DNA of 64,000 nt from Phycomyces nitens. Taxonomy: Eukaryota; Mucoromycota; Mucoromycetes; Mucorales; Phycomycetaceae. Shown one piece after another: positions 61,566-64,000 of this stretch. The notes under the pieces are model-generated. The model had not been told where the DNA came from, ran no database searches, and worked only from the letters and a program-made list of their open reading frames with translations. The number at the start of each line of letters is the position of its first letter. The first letter of the stretch is position 1. The position numbers were made by a program, and so were the translations under genes. Location: positions 620,001 to 684,000 of the forward strand of contig JAHRBC010000006.1 in assembly GCA_022702545.1 (NCBI GenBank). Direction: 5' to 3'.

Positions 61566-62026
61566 TCAAAGAACAAGCCCTTTGGACTGGAGATCGCGTT
61601 TGGCTTCTTGGATTTCCTGTAATCATAAAAGCCAAATACATATATATGTGTATATGTGTATGGTCAGCCAAATTGACATAAATCACCTTTTATTACTTAC
61701 ACGCATAAGTTCATTATAGGCATCAGGACAGTCACTGAATGTCATGATGTGCCATCCCAAGTTTCCTAGACTATAGGATCCAAAGGTCATCAATGCCCAC
61801 CAGGGTAACTAGACGTCAAATAGTGTTTTCTGTGAGTATTCTGCGCGTCATTTGGTTGACTTGATTTGTTTGGCTGGATGGGTTATAGGCCATAGATGAA
61901 GCATCTTACCACGGGTATGATTTTGTTCTGGATGGTCTCTGGCAGAGGGATAAATCCAAGGAAGAGGATAATGTAGGCTATAGTGGCAATAGCCAAAACA
62001 ACGAATGTTTCGGTGGCTCGGGTCAT
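61566..62026 (-). CDS. DPM3: Dolichol-phosphate mannosyltransferase subunit 3 (91 aa, 3 exons)
   Basis: Exons (reverse strand): 62026-61910, 61808-61701 and 61616-61566. Start MTRATETFVV; an in-frame stop lies 24 codons upstream with no earlier ATG. DPM3 is a small ER membrane protein that anchors the catalytic DPM1 subunit; the complex makes dolichol-phosphate-mannose for N-glycans, O-mannose and GPI anchors. Two membrane segments (FVVLAIATIAYIILFLGF, residues about 8-25, and LPWWALMTFGSYSLGNLGW, about 40-58) are followed by the conserved cytosolic tail TFSDCPDAYNELMREIQEAK and RDLQSKGLVL. The DCxxAYxEL and Q-EA--DL-S-G pattern and the length match human DPM3 (92 aa). A TATCACGTGATA palindrome lies 84 bases upstream of the ATG. 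Confidence 0.93.
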
Positions 62027-62109
62027 GAGGAATGAAGTATATGTAGAATCGACCTGATTGTTGGCTATTGCTGCATTGGCCTTTGGGCACTTCTATTCAC
62101 TGGTGCCAG

Positions 62110-62121
62110 TATCACGTGATA
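62110..62121. promoter_or_regulatory. TATCACGTGATA palindrome upstream of DPM3
   Basis: The same 12-base palindrome with a CACGTG core as at 41785-41796, here 84 bases upstream of the DPM3 ATG. Confidence 0.55.
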
Positions 62122-64000
62122 TGAATTTGAGTATTAGATTCAAAGAGCGTCAAGGATACAACGTTTTTGTTTTACCGAACTTTCTAAAGGTGGCCTGTAG
62201 TCCGGCATCTAGTACGCACTCCCAGTTTCTGGAATAAAAGTTTTGTATTGTAAAAAATATATATTTAAATGCATGTGGATTCCTCTTCTGCTATATCAGA
62301 CCTACCTAGCCAATACACACAGTAATATTGTGTTTTTATAGTAAAAAAATAAAATAGAAATGGTATTATGTTGAGCCATATATTTAAAAAAGAAGTGGTC
62401 GAGTTTGTGCCATTGGCCAATCTACGGCAATATATTCCGGACCACAAGTCACGTTTAGAAAGTCCGGTAATGCAGAAATGTCGTGTCCGTAATATGGCTG
62501 TAAAATCATTAGAACTCTTGCAAGAATTACTTTTGCATCTCGGGATACTTTTTCATGTATAATATGTTTATACTTTTTAATATATATATATATATATATG
62601 TTACAGAACTGATATCTAGTTTTCTCGTATAGTGAACATTAAAATACAACTATTTTTCATTGGATCCTGTAGTCATGGAACAAGCTACCAAAATTGTCTT
62701 GACTGTAATTGCTGTCCTCCTTGAGCAATAACGGGCCTATAGTCAAGTATACTCCCAGTATATAAAACAAGTTCTTCTTTGATATACCTTTTTGCAATCA
62801 TTTTTCACTGTTATTTTTTTTTATATTCTTCACGATCAGCGTCCAGTTTAACGTCAATGGCCACATATCTCCTTTCCTTGAATATCAAGGTTTGCACCAA
62901 GGCAACCCACTATCACTAGCCATTCTCCAATCTTGTTCTTGAATCATTGTCTCTTTATATACTTGGTGGTCCTTTCTTTCGAGGCTAGATTATCCCACGA
63001 TATATTCGTTCCATCTCTCTTGAAACTCTAACTCATCCTGATTAATATCTTGTCTTTCTAAAAAAATTCACAGATTTGCATGCCCTGAATGCACATCTTT
63101 ACACTTGTAGAATATCATCTAATTCCAAGGTCAATATTCAAAAAGCACATTATATCGCCTTGTCTGTATTTTACTTTGAGAATGAAAGATGTTTTTTTGG
63201 GTCCATCAGGATCTCGCCCTGGTATAATATCTCTTCTCCCTTAACCGCCATTTATTTAGTCTATCTACTTATTCACACTATTCAACAACGAGATTCATTT
63301 TGAACAAAAATTACTCAATGATATACGTGTGTCTACACATATATACTCGAAGCATTATATTTCTATTCATGAATGCCCAACAATTGTTCGTTCCTTTCTT
63401 ACAGACATCTGGTCAATTATTGGTAAATTTGATACGCATCGCATGTTTCCAAGGATAAAATACGCTACCTCTTGTCTTTTTTCTAGTCTGTTGAAAGACC
63501 ATGTCTTCTTGCTTTAGCTGCACAACAACATGTTCTTTAATTAAAATGGCTTCTTCCCTTCCTTTCTACACCAACTACCATCTCGATTCTTATAAATTGA
63601 TTACAAGTTCATATTTATATATATTCCATAGCTTTAAATTTTCAGACACTTGATCTCATCTTGTCTTGAATGATACATTACCACATGCCCCATAGTACGC
63701 TTCTAGCTGCTTCTTGTTTTCGCCGACTACTAATATATGATGCTTTTTACTATGATTCTTTACTTCATTGCTTCTCCAATTACCATTAATAAATTCTTTT
63801 GCATTATTGATACCCGTGTCCAATATTCTATATCCTTTCTCCACTCCATGTCCCCCATTTTTCATCCTGCTACCTTTTATGCTGACACATATGCCCATTT
63901 CAGTGTCATTTTCCTGTTCCATTAGACAGCTTAAGCTTTTCACGTGGTAATCTCGACTTTATACGCCCAACTCTAGATCCACATGCCTGTAACTTTCAAA
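62122..64000. other. Right edge, no supportable gene
   Basis: Frames of 60-95 codons occur on both strands (for example 62368-62562 plus, 63656-63943 minus), but I see no family motif or coherent exon structure. A CACGTG hexamer lies near 63939-63944. A gene continuing beyond the window cannot be excluded. Confidence 0.4.

Noticed and set aside
63656..63943. 95-codon reverse-strand frame at the right edge
   Set aside because: No family resemblance, AT-rich composition and no upstream or downstream exon signals within the window.

Overview
The window looks like nuclear DNA of an early-diverging (Mucoromycota-type) fungus; a Phycomyces-like zygomycete fits best. This is inferred from AT-rich spacers full of A/T runs, intron-dense genes with 49-110 nt introns, a Mucoromycota-style LaeA-like methyltransferase and F-box/LRR-like protein, an apparent U12-type intron, and degraded Tc1/mariner DNA. 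I assigned no species. Exon models were built by hand from splice signals, reading phase and remembered protein families; every spliced model closes in frame with a total length divisible by three.

Layout. 1-3.2 kb: gene-free. 3.2-7.1 kb (+): an orphan basic membrane-anchored protein and a USP36/Ubp10-type deubiquitinase. 7.1-17.2 kb: gene-poor, with a diverged inverted repeat and one possible small gene. 17.2-18.8 kb (-): a bHLH transcription factor. 24.0-25.9 kb (-): a mitochondrial pyruvate-dehydrogenase-type kinase. 27.3-32.9 kb: a compact cluster of PIG-T/GPI16 (-), TBC1D20/Gyp8-type RabGAP (+) and a SAM methyltransferase (-). 35.8-41.7 kb: COP9 signalosome subunit 3 (+), a universal-stress-protein-domain protein (-) and histidyl-tRNA synthetase (-). 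43.8-44.5 kb (+): an Snc/VAMP v-SNARE. 46-49 kb: a decayed Tc1-like transposase and other coding debris. 50.3-52.2 kb (+): an intronless F-box/LRR-like protein. 55.6-62.0 kb (-): a tricalbin/extended synaptotagmin and DPM3. 62-64 kb: nothing convincing.

Functional links. Several genes act at the ER and early secretory pathway: PIG-T attaches GPI anchors, DPM3 supports the mannose donor needed for GPI and N-glycans, tricalbin tethers ER to plasma membrane, the TBC1D20-like protein is a tail-anchored RabGAP, and the SNARE drives exocytic fusion. They are dispersed housekeeping genes, not an operon-like cluster.

The most unusual content is at RNA level. Six of about 80 deduced introns need a GC-AG boundary, all with GCAAGT donors. 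One intron in the RabGAP gene has AT-AC ends and a perfect ATATCCTTT minor-spliceosome donor. The SNARE start codon is split by an intron, and the CSN3 and stress-protein genes share overlapping stop codons tail to tail. I found no CRISPR array, rRNA, convincing tRNA, plasmid or phage element.
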